From NCBI GenBank assembly GCA_050330205.1, contig JBHJOA010000060.1, forward strand, positions 1-64,000: a DNA stretch of 64,000 nt, written 5' to 3'. The stretch comes from Pelagibius sp050330205 (GTDB lineage Bacteria > Pseudomonadota > Alphaproteobacteria > Kiloniellales > Kiloniellaceae). A program made the position numbers and the translations under genes. Within the stretch, counting starts at the first letter, position 1. Each line of letters begins with the position of its first letter. The notes below the pieces were generated by a model, which saw only the letters and a list, made by a program, of their open reading frames with translations, had not been told where the DNA came from and ran no database searches. Positions 17,546 to 28,300 of this stretch are shown piece by piece.

Positions 17546-20500
17546 ATGGATGACGCGTCCTTCATCGACCGCAACAAGCTGCTCGCGCCGGCCCAGGACT
17601 ACAGCGAGCTGCGCGATCTCGGTCTCGCCCGCATCCAGGCGCTCTCCGGCAAGGTGTGGACCGACCACAACAGCCACGACCCGGGCATCACCATTCTGGA
17701 GACGCTCGCCTACGCGATCACCGACCTCGGCTATCGGACCGGCTTTTCGACCGCGGACCTGCTGACGCGCCCGGACGGCCTCATCGGACCGTCCTCCGAG
17801 ACCGGGCTGTTCCCCGCCCATGAGGCGCTGACCTGTTCGCCCATCACCATCGCCGATCACCGCCAGGTGCTGCTGCGCATCCGTGACGTCCACAACGCCT
17901 GGCTAGATCCCATGCAGGAACCGGCGGAACCCGCCAACTATCGGCTCTCCGAGGTGCCGGTCTATGCCGACTGCGCCCACGACCGCCTGACCTATGACGC
18001 CGTGGTCGACGGCTCCCCGACTCACCCGGTGAAGCTCAGCGGCCTCTACAAAGTGCTGGTGGAGTTGGAGAAGGACGACCTGCTCGGTTCGCTGAACGAG
18101 ATTTCGCTGCCTTACACCTTCAAGTCGGGGCCGCTGAAGGGGGTCAGGGTTGCCCTCGATTCCACTGATGCGGCCTTCCTCTCCGGTGAGATCGATTTCA
18201 CCGCCGACTTCGCCGGCATCGGCGGCACGCCGACCGTGAGCGGATCGGGCCTCGCCTTTGACGCTACCGCACAGGTCCAGCTCGACGGCGGCGGCACGGT
18301 CGCCTTCGCGAATCTGACCATCGCCGTGACCGAGGACCGGCCGCGACCGACCGCCGATCCCGTCACCGTGACGCCGGCCCTGCTGGTGGCCGAGCTGTCG
18401 CGCGACGACGAGGACGCCATTCTCAGGCGCTTCTGGGAAAAGCAGCAGCGCCGCCAGAACGCTCTTGAGCGGGTGCGCTGCGTGCTCAACGCGCATCGGC
18501 CCCTCTGTGAAGACTGGCTGAGCGTCGCCACGGTCGCGCCCTACCGTGTCGGCGTCTGCGCCGACGTCGACCTCGCGCCGGAAGCGGATCTGGAGGAGGT
18601 TCAGGCGAAAATCTTCCACGCCATCGAGCAATACCTCAGCCCGCCGGTGAACTGGCGCAGCCTCGACTCCCTGCTGGAGGCGGGCGTGCCGGCCGACGAG
18701 ATCTTCAACGGTCCCTACATCGACTACGACTTCCAATGCGAGGGTGAGGTCGTTTTCACCAAGCCCGGCTTCCTCACCCCGGAAGACCTGGAGGCCTGCG
18801 CGCTCCGCCGCGCGGTCCACAGTTCCGACATCATCAACATCGTGGTCGACATCGATGGCGTGCTGGGCGTGCGCGGTCTCACGCTCCGGGCCTACGGCGC
18901 CGATGACAAGCCGATCGGGCCCACCGAGGAGTGGACCCTGGAGGTGCCGCCGGACCACCAGCCGGTGCTCTACTTCGAAGGCACCAAGTTGCTGCTGTTC
19001 AAGAACGAGCTGCAGTACCGCGCCCAGGAGGTGGAGTTCCGCCGCACCCTGGAACACCTGCGCGCCATGAGCCGCGCGGCGCTCTACGTGCCGCCCGACC
19101 AGGTGCTGCCGGCGGTGATCGGCCGCTGGCGCAGCCCCGATACCGCCTATCCGGTCCAGCACGATCTGCCGCGGGTCTACGGCGTCGGGCCCGCGGGCCT
19201 CGCGCCGGAGGCGCCGGCCGAACGCTTCGCCAAAGCACGTCAGCTCAAGGGTTACCTGGCGCATTTCGACTGGCTGCTCGCCGACTACCTCGGCCAGCTC
19301 GCCTCTGTGCGGCGCCTGCTGTCGCCCGACCCAACCCTGGCCCGCACCTACTTCCCGCAGTATGTCTCGGCGGTGGCCGGCACGCTGGAGGCCTTCGAGG
19401 ACGAGTTCTACCTCGACAAGACGCGGCTCGCCGACGACCTCTACCGCGCACGGCTTACCGAAAGCGAGGAGACCTTCCTCGACCGCCGCTCGCGTGCCCT
19501 CGACCATCTGCTGGCGCGCTTCGCCGAGCGCTTTGCCGACTACGCGCTCATGAGCTTCCGCCTGGCCGGCGACAGCCTCGGCACGGCGCAGGAACTCATC
19601 GAGGACAAGGCGGCCTTCCTGGCCGAGGCGCCGGTGATGAGCCGCGAGCGCAGCCAGGGCTTCAATTATCGCCCCGAGGACCCGGCGGAGATCTGGGACA
19701 GCGACAACGTGCCCGGGATGCAGAAGCGCGTCGCGCGGCTGCTCGGCATCGACGACTACACGCGCCGCGACCTCCACTGCGCGGCCCTGTTCGCCGCGAT
19801 GATCGACACCATGGGCAGCGCCGGCAGCCACCGCGTGCGTATCAAGGCGGGGGAGGGGCCGCACCTCTTCGTCTCCGAGGAGACTTTCGCCACCCCCAGC
19901 GATGCCCGCGACGCGGCGCGGCCGATTTTCAACCGTCTGCGCAAAGCAGAGAGCTATGAGGTCGACGATTCAGGCGGCGTGAACGCCGTGGTGCTGCGCC
20001 TGACCGACGGTGCCGGGGCGGTCCTGACGCACCGGGATCTCTTCGAGTCTGCCGGCGACGCCACGCGGCGCGCACGGCAGATCGTGCAGCGCTACGACGA
20101 ACTGCTGCAGAGCCCGCTCTGCGACAACGAAGGCCTGCACGTCATCGAGCACATTCTGCTGCGCCCGCGCCTGCTGGGCGACCGGCTCATGCAGGTCTGC
20201 CTGCCCAAGGACTGCGCCTTCTGCGGCGAGCAGGACCCCTATTCCTTCCGTCTGCACGTGGTGTTGCCCTACTGGCCCACGCGCTTCCAGGACCTTGCCT
20301 TCCGGCGCTATGCCGAGCGCTTGATCCGCGAGGAGACGCCGGCCCACATCCATCCGCGCATCTGTTGGGTCGGCAACGAGGAGATGCGCGATCTCGACCG
20401 CGTCTGGCACGCCTGGCTCGACTTGGCGGCCGACCCCGACGCCGACCCCACGGCGCTCTCCGGTGCGCTTTCCGATCTGCTTGCCGTCCTCGAACGCCTG

Positions 20501-20596
20501 CGCACCGTCTATCCGCCCGCGACCCTGCACGACTGTGCCGAGGGCGAGGACGAGAATATTGTGCGCCTCGGCGCCACCAACCTCGGTCTGTTCTGA
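17546..20596 (+). CDS. Large baseplate protein (Afp12/Pvc12-like)
   Basis: A 1016-residue protein. The N-terminus has the eCIS hallmark VWTDHNSHDPGITILETLAY followed by AITDLGYRTGFS. The C-terminus has the equally typical CGEQDPYSFRLHVVLPYWP and RRYAERLIREETPAHIHPR. It pairs with the previous gene product in the wedge heterotrimer together with gp25. The spacing of 3 nt upstream and 11 nt downstream keeps it in the operon. A pair of cysteines near FCGEQD might bind metal. Confidence 0.9.
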   Translation: MDDASFIDRNKLLAPAQDYSELRDLGLARIQALSGKVWTDHNSHDPGITILETLAYAITDLGYRTGFSTADLLTRPDGLIGPSSETGLFPAHEALTCSPITIADHRQVLLRIRDVHNAWLDPMQEPAEPANYRLSEVPVYADCAHDRLTYDAVVDGSPTHPVKLSGLYKVLVELEKDDLLGSLNEISLPYTFKSGPLKGVRVALDSTDAAFLSGEIDFTADFAGIGGTPTVSGSGLAFDATAQVQLDGGGTVAFANLTIAVTEDRPRPTADPVTVTPALLVAELSRDDEDAILRRFWEKQQRRQNALERVRCVLNAHRPLCEDWLSVATVAPYRVGVCADVDLAPEADLEEVQAKIFHAIEQYLSPPVNWRSLDSLLEAGVPADEIFNGPYIDYDFQCEGEVVFTKPGFLTPEDLEACALRRAVHSSDIINIVVDIDGVLGVRGLTLRAYGADDKPIGPTEEWTLEVPPDHQPVLYFEGTKLLLFKNELQYRAQEVEFRRTLEHLRAMSRAALYVPPDQVLPAVIGRWRSPDTAYPVQHDLPRVYGVGPAGLAPEAPAERFAKARQLKGYLAHFDWLLADYLGQLASVRRLLSPDPTLARTYFPQYVSAVAGTLEAFEDEFYLDKTRLADDLYRARLTESEETFLDRRSRALDHLLARFAERFADYALMSFRLAGDSLGTAQELIEDKAAFLAEAPVMSRERSQGFNYRPEDPAEIWDSDNVPGMQKRVARLLGIDDYTRRDLHCAALFAAMIDTMGSAGSHRVRIKAGEGPHLFVSEETFATPSDARDAARPIFNRLRKAESYEVDDSGGVNAVVLRLTDGAGAVLTHRDLFESAGDATRRARQIVQRYDELLQSPLCDNEGLHVIEHILLRPRLLGDRLMQVCLPKDCAFCGEQDPYSFRLHVVLPYWPTRFQDLAFRRYAERLIREETPAHIHPRICWVGNEEMRDLDRVWHAWLDLAADPDADPTALSGALSDLLAVLERLRTVYPPATLHDCAEGEDENIVRLGATNLGLF

Positions 20597-20607
20597 GGGA
20601 GACCCCC

Positions 20608-23600
20608 ATGAAGCTCGATGCCATCCCCGTCTTCAAGCCGAACCAGGCGCTGACCGCGGATCACCTGAACGACCTGAGGAAATTCCTGGACTACGAGGAC
20701 CGCCTGACGCGCCGCGCCCTGATCGGCATCGGCGTCATGTGCGGCTTCAAGCTCGACGTCGATGCCGACGCCTCCGTGCTGATCTCCAAAGGCGTGGCGG
20801 TGACCTCCGAGGGCCATCTCATCGCCGAGGACGCGGTGGTCTGCGACCGCCACGTGCCCTATGAGGTCCCCGTACCGAGCGGCGAGGACGTGCCGCCGGA
20901 CCAGGTGGCCGAAGCGCGCTATCCTTTCCTCTTCCCCGACGGCGAGAACCAGATCGACGCCTGGGAGATGCTCACCACCGAGGCCGAGGTGCCGGACGGC
21001 GAGACGCCGCCGACAGACATCACCTCGGCATTCCTCGCCGACAAGACCGTGATGCTGTTCCTTGAATGCACCGAGGAATCTCTGAAGAACTGCGACATCA
21101 ACGACTGCTCGGACAAGGGCGCGGAACTGCAGTACGTGCTGCGCCGCCTGCTGGTCCGCCGCGTCGATGCCGATGCCATGATGGCGCAGGAGGCCGCGGT
21201 CGCCGGCATCCCGACGGACCTCTCAAGTCATCCGGGGCTCGGGCTCAAGTATCTCCGCGTCGAGGACCTCGGTCTCGCACGCAACGGCATTGGCACCTTT
21301 CCGGCCCTCTTCGCCCGCATCCTGCAGATCACGGCACGGCTTTCGGTCGACCTGCCGCAGGCCCTGCGCGACGCTTATGGCGCCTACGACTACCTGCTCG
21401 ACGATATGTATCCCGCCGAGCAGTTCCCCGACGGTCCCTTTCCGGACACCTACTTCGGCAATCTCTGGGGCAACCTCGCGGCCCAGCCGTTCCTGGCACA
21501 GTACTTCTACGACTACCTGCTCGACGCCGCGATGGCCTACAACGCCTTCGTCGACAAGGCGCGTGCCTTCGAGTGCGTCTGCCTGCCCAACGCCGGGCGC
21601 TTTCCCAAGCACGTACTGCTGGGCGACCCGCTCGCCGCCGCCAAGGGCTTCGTCGCCGGCGTGACGACCACGGCGGAATTCAACACCTACGATCCGCTGA
21701 AGGCCTCGACCGGTTTCGGGCCCGGCCCGCGCCCGGCGCGGCGGCGCACGCCCTGGACACCGGCCTGTGCCGGCCATGAGCGTGAGGAACTGCGCGCGCT
21801 GTTCCACCGCCTGACCCTGCTGGCGCACAGCTTCCAACTGCGCGGCCTGCTGCAAGAGGAAATCCGCATCACGCCGAGCCGCCACGACGCGGCGCCGCTG
21901 GGCGCGCGCTGCATCCCGCCCTACTACGCCTTTACCCAGCAGTCGGACCTGTTCCGTGTGTGGTCGCCCGAAAAGACGCGCGCCAACCTGCTCTCCACCG
22001 TCTACGCGCATCAGTTCAGCACGCGCAACATGGAGCACCCCTACCTCTACCGCATAGACGGCGAGACCTTCCACGCAGTCGCCGGCCACGTCGGCAAGAA
22101 CCTGGCTCAGGCCATGGGCGAACTCATCGTGCACAAGCGTGTGCTCGGTCTCGACTTCGCCATCGAGCCGGTATGGATGGGCTTGGCGCTAGCCGACGAC
22201 GCCGAAGGCCGCAAGGTCGACGACGCCACGCGCCAGCGCGCGCTGCAGGCGGCCCAGAAGATCATCATGTGCCGCATGGGCGACTTCGAGGTCATCCTGT
22301 TGACTCTGCTGGCGGCGCTCTTCGCCTTTCTGGTATTCATCCTGCGCGGTGCCGGCCGCCAGCTCGCGGCCGACCACGCCAAGGTCTCGCAGCTGCGTCA
22401 AGACCTCACCGGTGCGGCGGGCGGTGACACCACGGCGGGTCGCGAACTGGCCGCCAAGGATATGGCGCGCCTCGCCGCCATGGTGCGCATGGACGCGCTG
22501 CGCCGGCCCGACATCACCAGCTTCGCCGCCCAGCGTCTTGACCCCAAGGAGCGACGTGAGGTCAGCGAGGCCTCCAAGAAGCTGCTCGGCGAATTTCGTC
22601 AGAAGACACCGGAGAAGGGCCAGGCGACCAAGGCGCTGGTCGGCGATGCCGGCGAGACCGCGATCGCCGGCATCTATCTCTCGGTGAAGGACGATACCGA
22701 CGGCGGCAGCCTGTTCGAGCGGGTGCGCGCGCGCATGGGGCGCCTGCAGATCGGCACCGACAATCCGGAAGCCGTCGACCGGGTCTACAATGCCGTCGCC
22801 CTGATGGACGCGACCGAGAACCTCATGGCACAGGCCAGCGTGCCCTCGCTGGCGCAGCTCGATTCTCCCCGGTTGGAGGTGGCCTACCAGAACTTCTCCG
22901 ATCGCCTGGAGGACTACGCCAAGACGGCGCCGACAGATCCCGAGCAGGTCGACCGCACCACCGCCGCCGCCAACATGGCGATGATCGATTACTCCTCCGC
23001 CGTCTCTGCACAGGCCACGACCTTCAGTTCCGCCGGCCTGCTCGGAGAGGCGCAGCGCCGCATCCTGGCGATCTTCCAGGACCTGACGCTGGAGGGCTTC
23101 GCCCGGCGCAACCCGGGGCTGGAGCATCGCGCCGGCGTGCCCAAGGGCGGCACCCTGGTGCTCGCCTACGCCTCCAAGGCCGAACTCGCCGCCCTCATGG
23201 AGCGGGCGGGGCCGCGCCTCGACAAGCTCGCCGACACTCTCAAGCTGACGCGGCTCACCGGCAGTTTCGCGGCGAGCATATCGGCGGCGGCGAAGGAAGT
23301 GCTGAACGCGGCGGGCGGCGGGCGCAGCAGCGACCCGCTGTCGGACTTCGTGGTGCTGGCCGACTTCTGCCTGCCCAGCAAGTGTTGCGATGCCGACTGT
23401 TCGGACATCGTGCTGGACGGCGACCTGCCGGAGAAGATCTTCGATCTCGACGGCAGCGGGCGCATGGCCGTGGACCCGATCATCCCCAATGGGCTGCTTC
23501 CCGGAAGGCCCGGCAACATTCCCAAGCGCGAGGACCTCGGCAAGCTGCTGGACGGCATCGGCGTGCGCCCCGGCAACTTCGAAAGCCGACGCCCGATCCT

Positions 23601-23997
23601 CCGGCGCGGGGAACCGGCGCGTCCCGACCAGCCCGAGCGTCCCGAAGAACCCGATCGTCCGCGCGAGCCTGACCAGCCCGACCGTCCCGATACGCCGGAG
23701 CGCCCCGATCGTCCGGTCGAGCGCGAGCCCGGCGTGGTGGCCGGGCAGGTCACCGGTGCCGGCTCGCTGGCCAGCACCCCAGTGCCCAATGCCACCCTGG
23801 TGGCCAACGACCTGCAGACGCGGGCGGTGACCCGCATCGCCGTTGCCGCGCGAACCGGCAGCTTCAAGACACGGTTGCCGGCGGGCAAGTACCAGTTTGT
23901 CGCCCAGGCCGAAGGTTTCGAAAGCACCACGCTCGACTTTGCAGTGGAACCGGGCAGCGAGCAGGAGATCGCCCTGCGCATGAAGAAGGCGCGCTGA
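20608..23997 (+). CDS. 1129-aa eCIS protein with a central hydrophobic helix and C-terminal beta-sandwich
   Basis: The N-terminus (MKLDAIPVFKPNQALTADHL, then RALIGIGVMCGFKLDV) recurs in many eCIS loci next to the baseplate genes. At residues 561-583 lies a strong transmembrane-like stretch (VILLTLLAALFAFLVFILRG) followed by a charged helical region. Near 925 is a cysteine cluster, CLPSKCCDADCSD. Residues 1004-1042 are a Pro/Asp/Arg-rich linker (RPDQPERPEEPDRP and similar). About 1048-1125 form a carboxypeptidase-regulatory-like beta-sandwich (PVPNATLVANDLQT, LPAGKYQFVAQAEGFEST). The ATG at 20608 has GAGGGAGA upstream. Function is unknown; a surface anchor, fibre or baseplate accessory is possible. 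Confidence 0.8.
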   Translation: MKLDAIPVFKPNQALTADHLNDLRKFLDYEDRLTRRALIGIGVMCGFKLDVDADASVLISKGVAVTSEGHLIAEDAVVCDRHVPYEVPVPSGEDVPPDQVAEARYPFLFPDGENQIDAWEMLTTEAEVPDGETPPTDITSAFLADKTVMLFLECTEESLKNCDINDCSDKGAELQYVLRRLLVRRVDADAMMAQEAAVAGIPTDLSSHPGLGLKYLRVEDLGLARNGIGTFPALFARILQITARLSVDLPQALRDAYGAYDYLLDDMYPAEQFPDGPFPDTYFGNLWGNLAAQPFLAQYFYDYLLDAAMAYNAFVDKARAFECVCLPNAGRFPKHVLLGDPLAAAKGFVAGVTTTAEFNTYDPLKASTGFGPGPRPARRRTPWTPACAGHEREELRALFHRLTLLAHSFQLRGLLQEEIRITPSRHDAAPLGARCIPPYYAFTQQSDLFRVWSPEKTRANLLSTVYAHQFSTRNMEHPYLYRIDGETFHAVAGHVGKNLAQAMGELIVHKRVLGLDFAIEPVWMGLALADDAEGRKVDDATRQRALQAAQKIIMCRMGDFEVILLTLLAALFAFLVFILRGAGRQLAADHAKVSQLRQDLTGAAGGDTTAGRELAAKDMARLAAMVRMDALRRPDITSFAAQRLDPKERREVSEASKKLLGEFRQKTPEKGQATKALVGDAGETAIAGIYLSVKDDTDGGSLFERVRARMGRLQIGTDNPEAVDRVYNAVALMDATENLMAQASVPSLAQLDSPRLEVAYQNFSDRLEDYAKTAPTDPEQVDRTTAAANMAMIDYSSAVSAQATTFSSAGLLGEAQRRILAIFQDLTLEGFARRNPGLEHRAGVPKGGTLVLAYASKAELAALMERAGPRLDKLADTLKLTRLTGSFAASISAAAKEVLNAAGGGRSSDPLSDFVVLADFCLPSKCCDADCSDIVLDGDLPEKIFDLDGSGRMAVDPIIPNGLLPGRPGNIPKREDLGKLLDGIGVRPGNFESRRPILRRGEPARPDQPERPEEPDRPREPDQPDRPDTPERPDRPVEREPGVVAGQVTGAGSLASTPVPNATLVANDLQTRAVTRIAVAARTGSFKTRLPAGKYQFVAQAEGFESTTLDFAVEPGSEQEIALRMKKAR

Positions 23998-24004
23998 GGC
24001 GGCC

Positions 24005-25327
24005 ATGTCGGACCAGGCCCGCGACGGCCCCGCACCTGCTGCGCCTCATCGGGTGGGACGCCTCACCTTCGAGCTCGACGGGGGCGACGAGGCGACCCTG
24101 CTGCGACTGCGTGGCGAGGTGGTCGGCGGTGCCGACAGCTGGATCCCGGCGGCGCTGGACGCGGGCTTCTCGGCACTGGACCTGCCAGGGCGCACCCTGC
24201 GCATCGGCAGACTCGAAGTCGACCTCGGTGCCCTGCCGAAGTCCGGCTTCGATTCCGCGCAACTGACCGAGGCCTTGCGCCGCGCCTTGGCCGAGCGCCT
24301 GCGCGATGTGCCCGACGCCGCACACCCGCTGCCGGTCACCGAACCGGCGCAGGATACTCTCATCGCAAGCTTCCGCCATTTCCTCGCCACCGGCCGTCTG
24401 CCCTGGTGGAGCGTGGTCGACAGCGTGGCGGCGCTGGCGTTCGCCATCGCCGCGCTGGACGTCGAGAGCTTGCGCAGCCTGGCGCGCCGCGGCGCCGACA
24501 TCCTGGCAACACTGCGCGGGGCGCAGCGCCTCGTGCTGCAGTTCTCGCCGGAGGTGGCGGCGAGGGTCGCCGCCGCCCTGCCGGCCGCGAAGCAGGGCGA
24601 CTTCAGCGCCGCCGACTGGCCGAAGCCGGCGGACAAAAAGGCCTTTGAAATGCTGATCGCGCGCCTCTGCCGAGTCGCGCGGGCGTCGATGGACGTCACG
24701 ACGCAAGACGGCGACAGTCCGCAGGCAACGGCCGTTGAAGGCACAAGAGCGGACGCGTCCCAGCCTGAGAAGGCGGCCCGGCGGGACACGCCGGAAGAGC
24801 CGGAGGTGGACTTCGTCGACGGCGATCTCGACATCGCCGTCGCCGATGCCGGCCTCGTGCTGCTGCATCCTTTCCTGCCGGCACTCTTCGAGGCGCGCGG
24901 CCTGGCCGCTGCCGGCGCTTTCCTCGGCGATTCCGAACAGCTGCGCGCCATCCAGCTCGTGACTTTTCTTGCCGGCGGCGAGACGACGCGGGAAGAGCCG
25001 CAGCTGGTCATGGCAAAGCTGCTCTGCGGCTGGCCGCTCGACGAGCCTGTGCCGCGGGAAACGGTGCTCGACGCCGTCGACCTTGCCGAGGCGGCGGAAC
25101 TGCTGCGCGCCGTCGTCGGTCACTGGAGCGCGCTCGGCCAGGCCTCGCCCGCGGCGCTGCGTGAGACCTTCCTGACCCGCCCGGGGCGCCTGCGCGAGCG
25201 CGGCAACGCCTGGGAACTGGAGGTCGAGAGGCGCGGTGCCGACGTGCTGCTCGCGCGCCTGCCCTGGACCTTGAACCCCGTGCGTCTGCCGTGGATGCCG
25301 AGGCCTCTTCACGTGGTGTGGTCCTGA
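24005..25327 (+). CDS. CIS_TMP-family protein (contractile injection system 'tape measure' family)
   Basis: A 440-residue protein. The N-terminus (HRVGRLTFELDGGDEATLLR) and especially the C-terminal half match the family: ADAGLVLLHPFLPALFEARG, LVMAKLLCGWPLDEPVPRE, RETFLTRPGRLRE and LPWTLNPVRLPWMPRPLHVV. Databases call it a tape-measure protein, but at this size with this conserved C-terminus the role in length control is not proven. The weakly conserved middle (about 215-260) is acidic and could vary with tube length. It overlaps neither neighbour but leaves only 1 nt before the DUF4157 gene. Confidence 0.88.
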   Translation: MSDQARDGPAPAAPHRVGRLTFELDGGDEATLLRLRGEVVGGADSWIPAALDAGFSALDLPGRTLRIGRLEVDLGALPKSGFDSAQLTEALRRALAERLRDVPDAAHPLPVTEPAQDTLIASFRHFLATGRLPWWSVVDSVAALAFAIAALDVESLRSLARRGADILATLRGAQRLVLQFSPEVAARVAAALPAAKQGDFSAADWPKPADKKAFEMLIARLCRVARASMDVTTQDGDSPQATAVEGTRADASQPEKAARRDTPEEPEVDFVDGDLDIAVADAGLVLLHPFLPALFEARGLAAAGAFLGDSEQLRAIQLVTFLAGGETTREEPQLVMAKLLCGWPLDEPVPRETVLDAVDLAEAAELLRAVVGHWSALGQASPAALRETFLTRPGRLRERGNAWELEVERRGADVLLARLPWTLNPVRLPWMPRPLHVVWS

Positions 25328-25328
25328 C

Positions 25329-28300
25329 ATGAAGGCCGTCGCCCGCGCCTCTGCCCGGAAGTCCGACGCGGAACCCGGCCGCGCACGGCCCTTCTTCTCG
25401 CGCCCTGCCGGGGTACAGACGAAGCTGCGGGTCGGGCGTCCCGGCGACCGTTTCGAGCGCGAGGCTGACGCGGCGGCCGACGGCGTGGTGCACGGCCGCG
25501 GTACCTTCGCCGACGGCGGCACCATCGCGCCGCGCCTGACCCCCACCGTGCAGCGCCAGGAGGAGGAAGAAGCGCAGGCCACGCCGCTCGACGCCGAGTC
25601 CGCAGGGACTATGGAAGAGGAGGCGTTGCAGGCTAAAAGCGAAGAGGAAGAACTCCAGACACAAGCCGAAGAGGAAGAGGAGGTCCAGGCCCAAAGCGAC
25701 GAAGGCGAAGAGGAACTTCAGACCCGGTCCGAGGAAGAAGAGGAACTCCAGACCCAAGCTGAAGAAGAAGAGGAAGAGATTCAGGCGCGAGCCGCGCCGC
25801 CCCGCCGCCGGCACGAGGCGCCTGCGCTAGCCGCCATAGAACGCCGCCTGCGCGCCAGCCGCGGCCTCGGTAATCCGCTGCCCGAGGAGTCGCGCCGCCG
25901 CATGGAGGCGAGTTTCGGGCGCGAACTTTCCGGCATCCGCATCCACACCGACTCCCTCTCAGTCGAGCTGTCGCGCGCGCTGCGCGCCCAGGCCTTCGCC
26001 CACGGCAAGGATCTCTACTTCAACGAGGGCCGCTTCGCGCCGGGCACGCCGGAAGGCGATCACCTGCTGGCGCACGAGATCGCGCACAGCATCCAGCAGG
26101 GCGCGGTGAAGGGTCAGGAGGTGCGCCTCCAGCCGGAAGAAGCCGATCCCGACGTCATGTGGGTGCGGCCCGAGGCCCTGGAGGCGGTGCGCCTCGCCCG
26201 CACCAAGGAAGGCCTCATCAACACTAAGCTGAACGACAGCGACGGCAACCGCATCGGCTGGACCCATCTGCTGGAGATCTTTCGCACCGCTTTCGGCGGT
26301 GACACCATCCATCCCTCGGTGGTGCAGAAGATCACCATGGTCGCCAAGCCCGACGGCACCGGCAAGCAGGACGCCCTGCCGCACTGGTGCGGCCTCTTCA
26401 CCTGGTGGGCGCTGAAGTCCTCCGGTGTGCCGCTGCCCGATTGGAAGATCGGCATGAGCATCCTGGGCGTGGTCGAGCCGCGGCCGCAGGGCACGCTGCC
26501 GCAGAAGGGCGACATCGCCTACCGCACCAAGAACGATCACTTCGCCCTGGTCTCCGGGTTAGAGAGCTCGGCCGAGGCGGCTGGCAAGCCGGTGAAGGAC
26601 GTGCGGGTGCGCACCATCAACGGCAACACCGCCGGCTCCGATAACCTCGGCGGCCAGGTGCAGGAGAAGTGGGGGCCGATCAGCGAGTGGCTCACCTTCT
26701 TCGACCCCATGTCGAAACTGCCGTTGCCCGACGTGCCGCTGGTGATGACCACGAGAGATCCGGAGGACGTCGGTGAGGGGCCGCCGCCGACCGAAACCGG
26801 GGCGGAGGCGGAAGCCGCGGACGACCCGGGGCCGACGGATGTCTCGCACCTCGCCGAGGACGTCCCCGCGACGCCCGAGGCGGTGGCCGGGCCCGAGGCC
26901 GAGGTGGCGCTGGAGATCCCGCCGCCGGCACCGCTGCCGCCAGCCGAACCCGCCGCAAAGGTCGAGAAGCTCGACCTCTCCGGCTCCTCCGACGCGGCCA
27001 TGGCCGGCTTCACTGCCGCGCCGGCTTCCCAGGTCGCCGCCACCGGGCCGGAGCTGGGCGGTGCGCTGGACGGCAAGGTCGCCGGCGAGCAGGCCGAAGC
27101 CGCCACCTCCGCACCGGAGTTGCATGCGCGGACCGGCGGCGACGTCGACCCCGGCATCACGCCGCCCGGCGCCATCCCGGTTCCGGCCGGCACCGTCGGC
27201 GACGGCGTTGCCGGGGCGACACCGCCGGATCTGGTCGCCCAGCCGCACCAGGACAAGGCGCCGCCGCCGACCAACGCCGCCAACGAGAAGCTGATGGACC
27301 AGCAGCCCGAGGGCAGCTTTCTCGACTGGCTGCGCGGCGCCATCGGCAACCTCATGTCGGGCATCCGCACCAGCGACCCGGGCGTTTCCACCTCCGCCGG
27401 GCCGCGCCAGCAGGTCGCCATGGCCGGCGAGGCCGATCCCGAGCGCATGGCGCGCCAGAAGGAGGAGGGCGCCGGCCAACTGCGCGCCCAGCGCGACACC
27501 CAGGTAGCCGCCTTCAAGAACCATCCGGGGCAGTCCAACATCAAGCCGCGCCGGATCGACGAGGCGCGCAAGCCGGCGATGCAGACCGAACCGGCGACGC
27601 AGGTCGGCCCGCTGCCGCCGTCGAACGACGCCGCCGACTACGTCGAAGCGCAGCTGCCCAAGGAGGTGCGCGACAAGGCCGACACGGATCTCGCGCCGAC
27701 GCTTGAGCCTGGTCTGCAGGAAGCCGGCGCCTCGACGGAACAGGCGGCCAGGACCCGCGACAGCGACAGTGAGAAGGAGAAGGAAACGGCAGCGCAGAAG
27801 GCGCGCCAGATCAACGAGACCGCCGATGCCGCACAGAAGAAGGCGGTGCTGGACGGCCGCCAGGACGTTGCCCGCCAGCAGGGCGAGGGCGTGGCCGGCG
27901 CCTACGAGCGCGTGAACGAATTTTCCCAGGACGCCGCCAAGCAGCAGACCGAGCAGCGCAAGGCCATCGGCGAGCACGTGCAGTCCGAGGAAGGCAAGGC
28001 ACGGCGGAAGCTGGAGGACGGCGAGAAGGAGGCGGAGAAGGAGAAGCAGGCCAAGGAGAACGAGGCTGCCGCCAAGAAAAAGGAACTCGAGAAGGACCAG
28101 GAGAAGGACTCCTGGTGGGATCGCGCCGCGAACTTTGTGAAGAAGGCGGTGAAGGCGGTGACCGAGGCCATCGACACCATCTTCACCAAGCTGCGCGAGG
28201 CGGTCGCGACGATCATTGAAAAGGCCAAGAACGCCGCCGTCGGCCTCATCAACGCCGCGCGCGACTGGGTGGTCGACAAGCTGAACGGTTTCCGCGACTG

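Noticed and set aside
17903..19864. A 653-codon minus-strand frame opposite the Pvc12-like gene
   Set aside because: Antisense shadow of a strongly conserved baseplate gene; no recognisable protein features.
23620..23735. Repetitive Pro/Asp/Arg coding DNA as a possible CRISPR or regulatory repeat
   Set aside because: The repeats are short, imperfect and in frame within an interdomain linker; there are no spacers or constant repeat units.
22189..24006. A 605-codon minus-strand frame opposite the 1129-aa eCIS gene
   Set aside because: Same strand-bias artefact; the plus-strand protein has conserved ends and a clear domain order.
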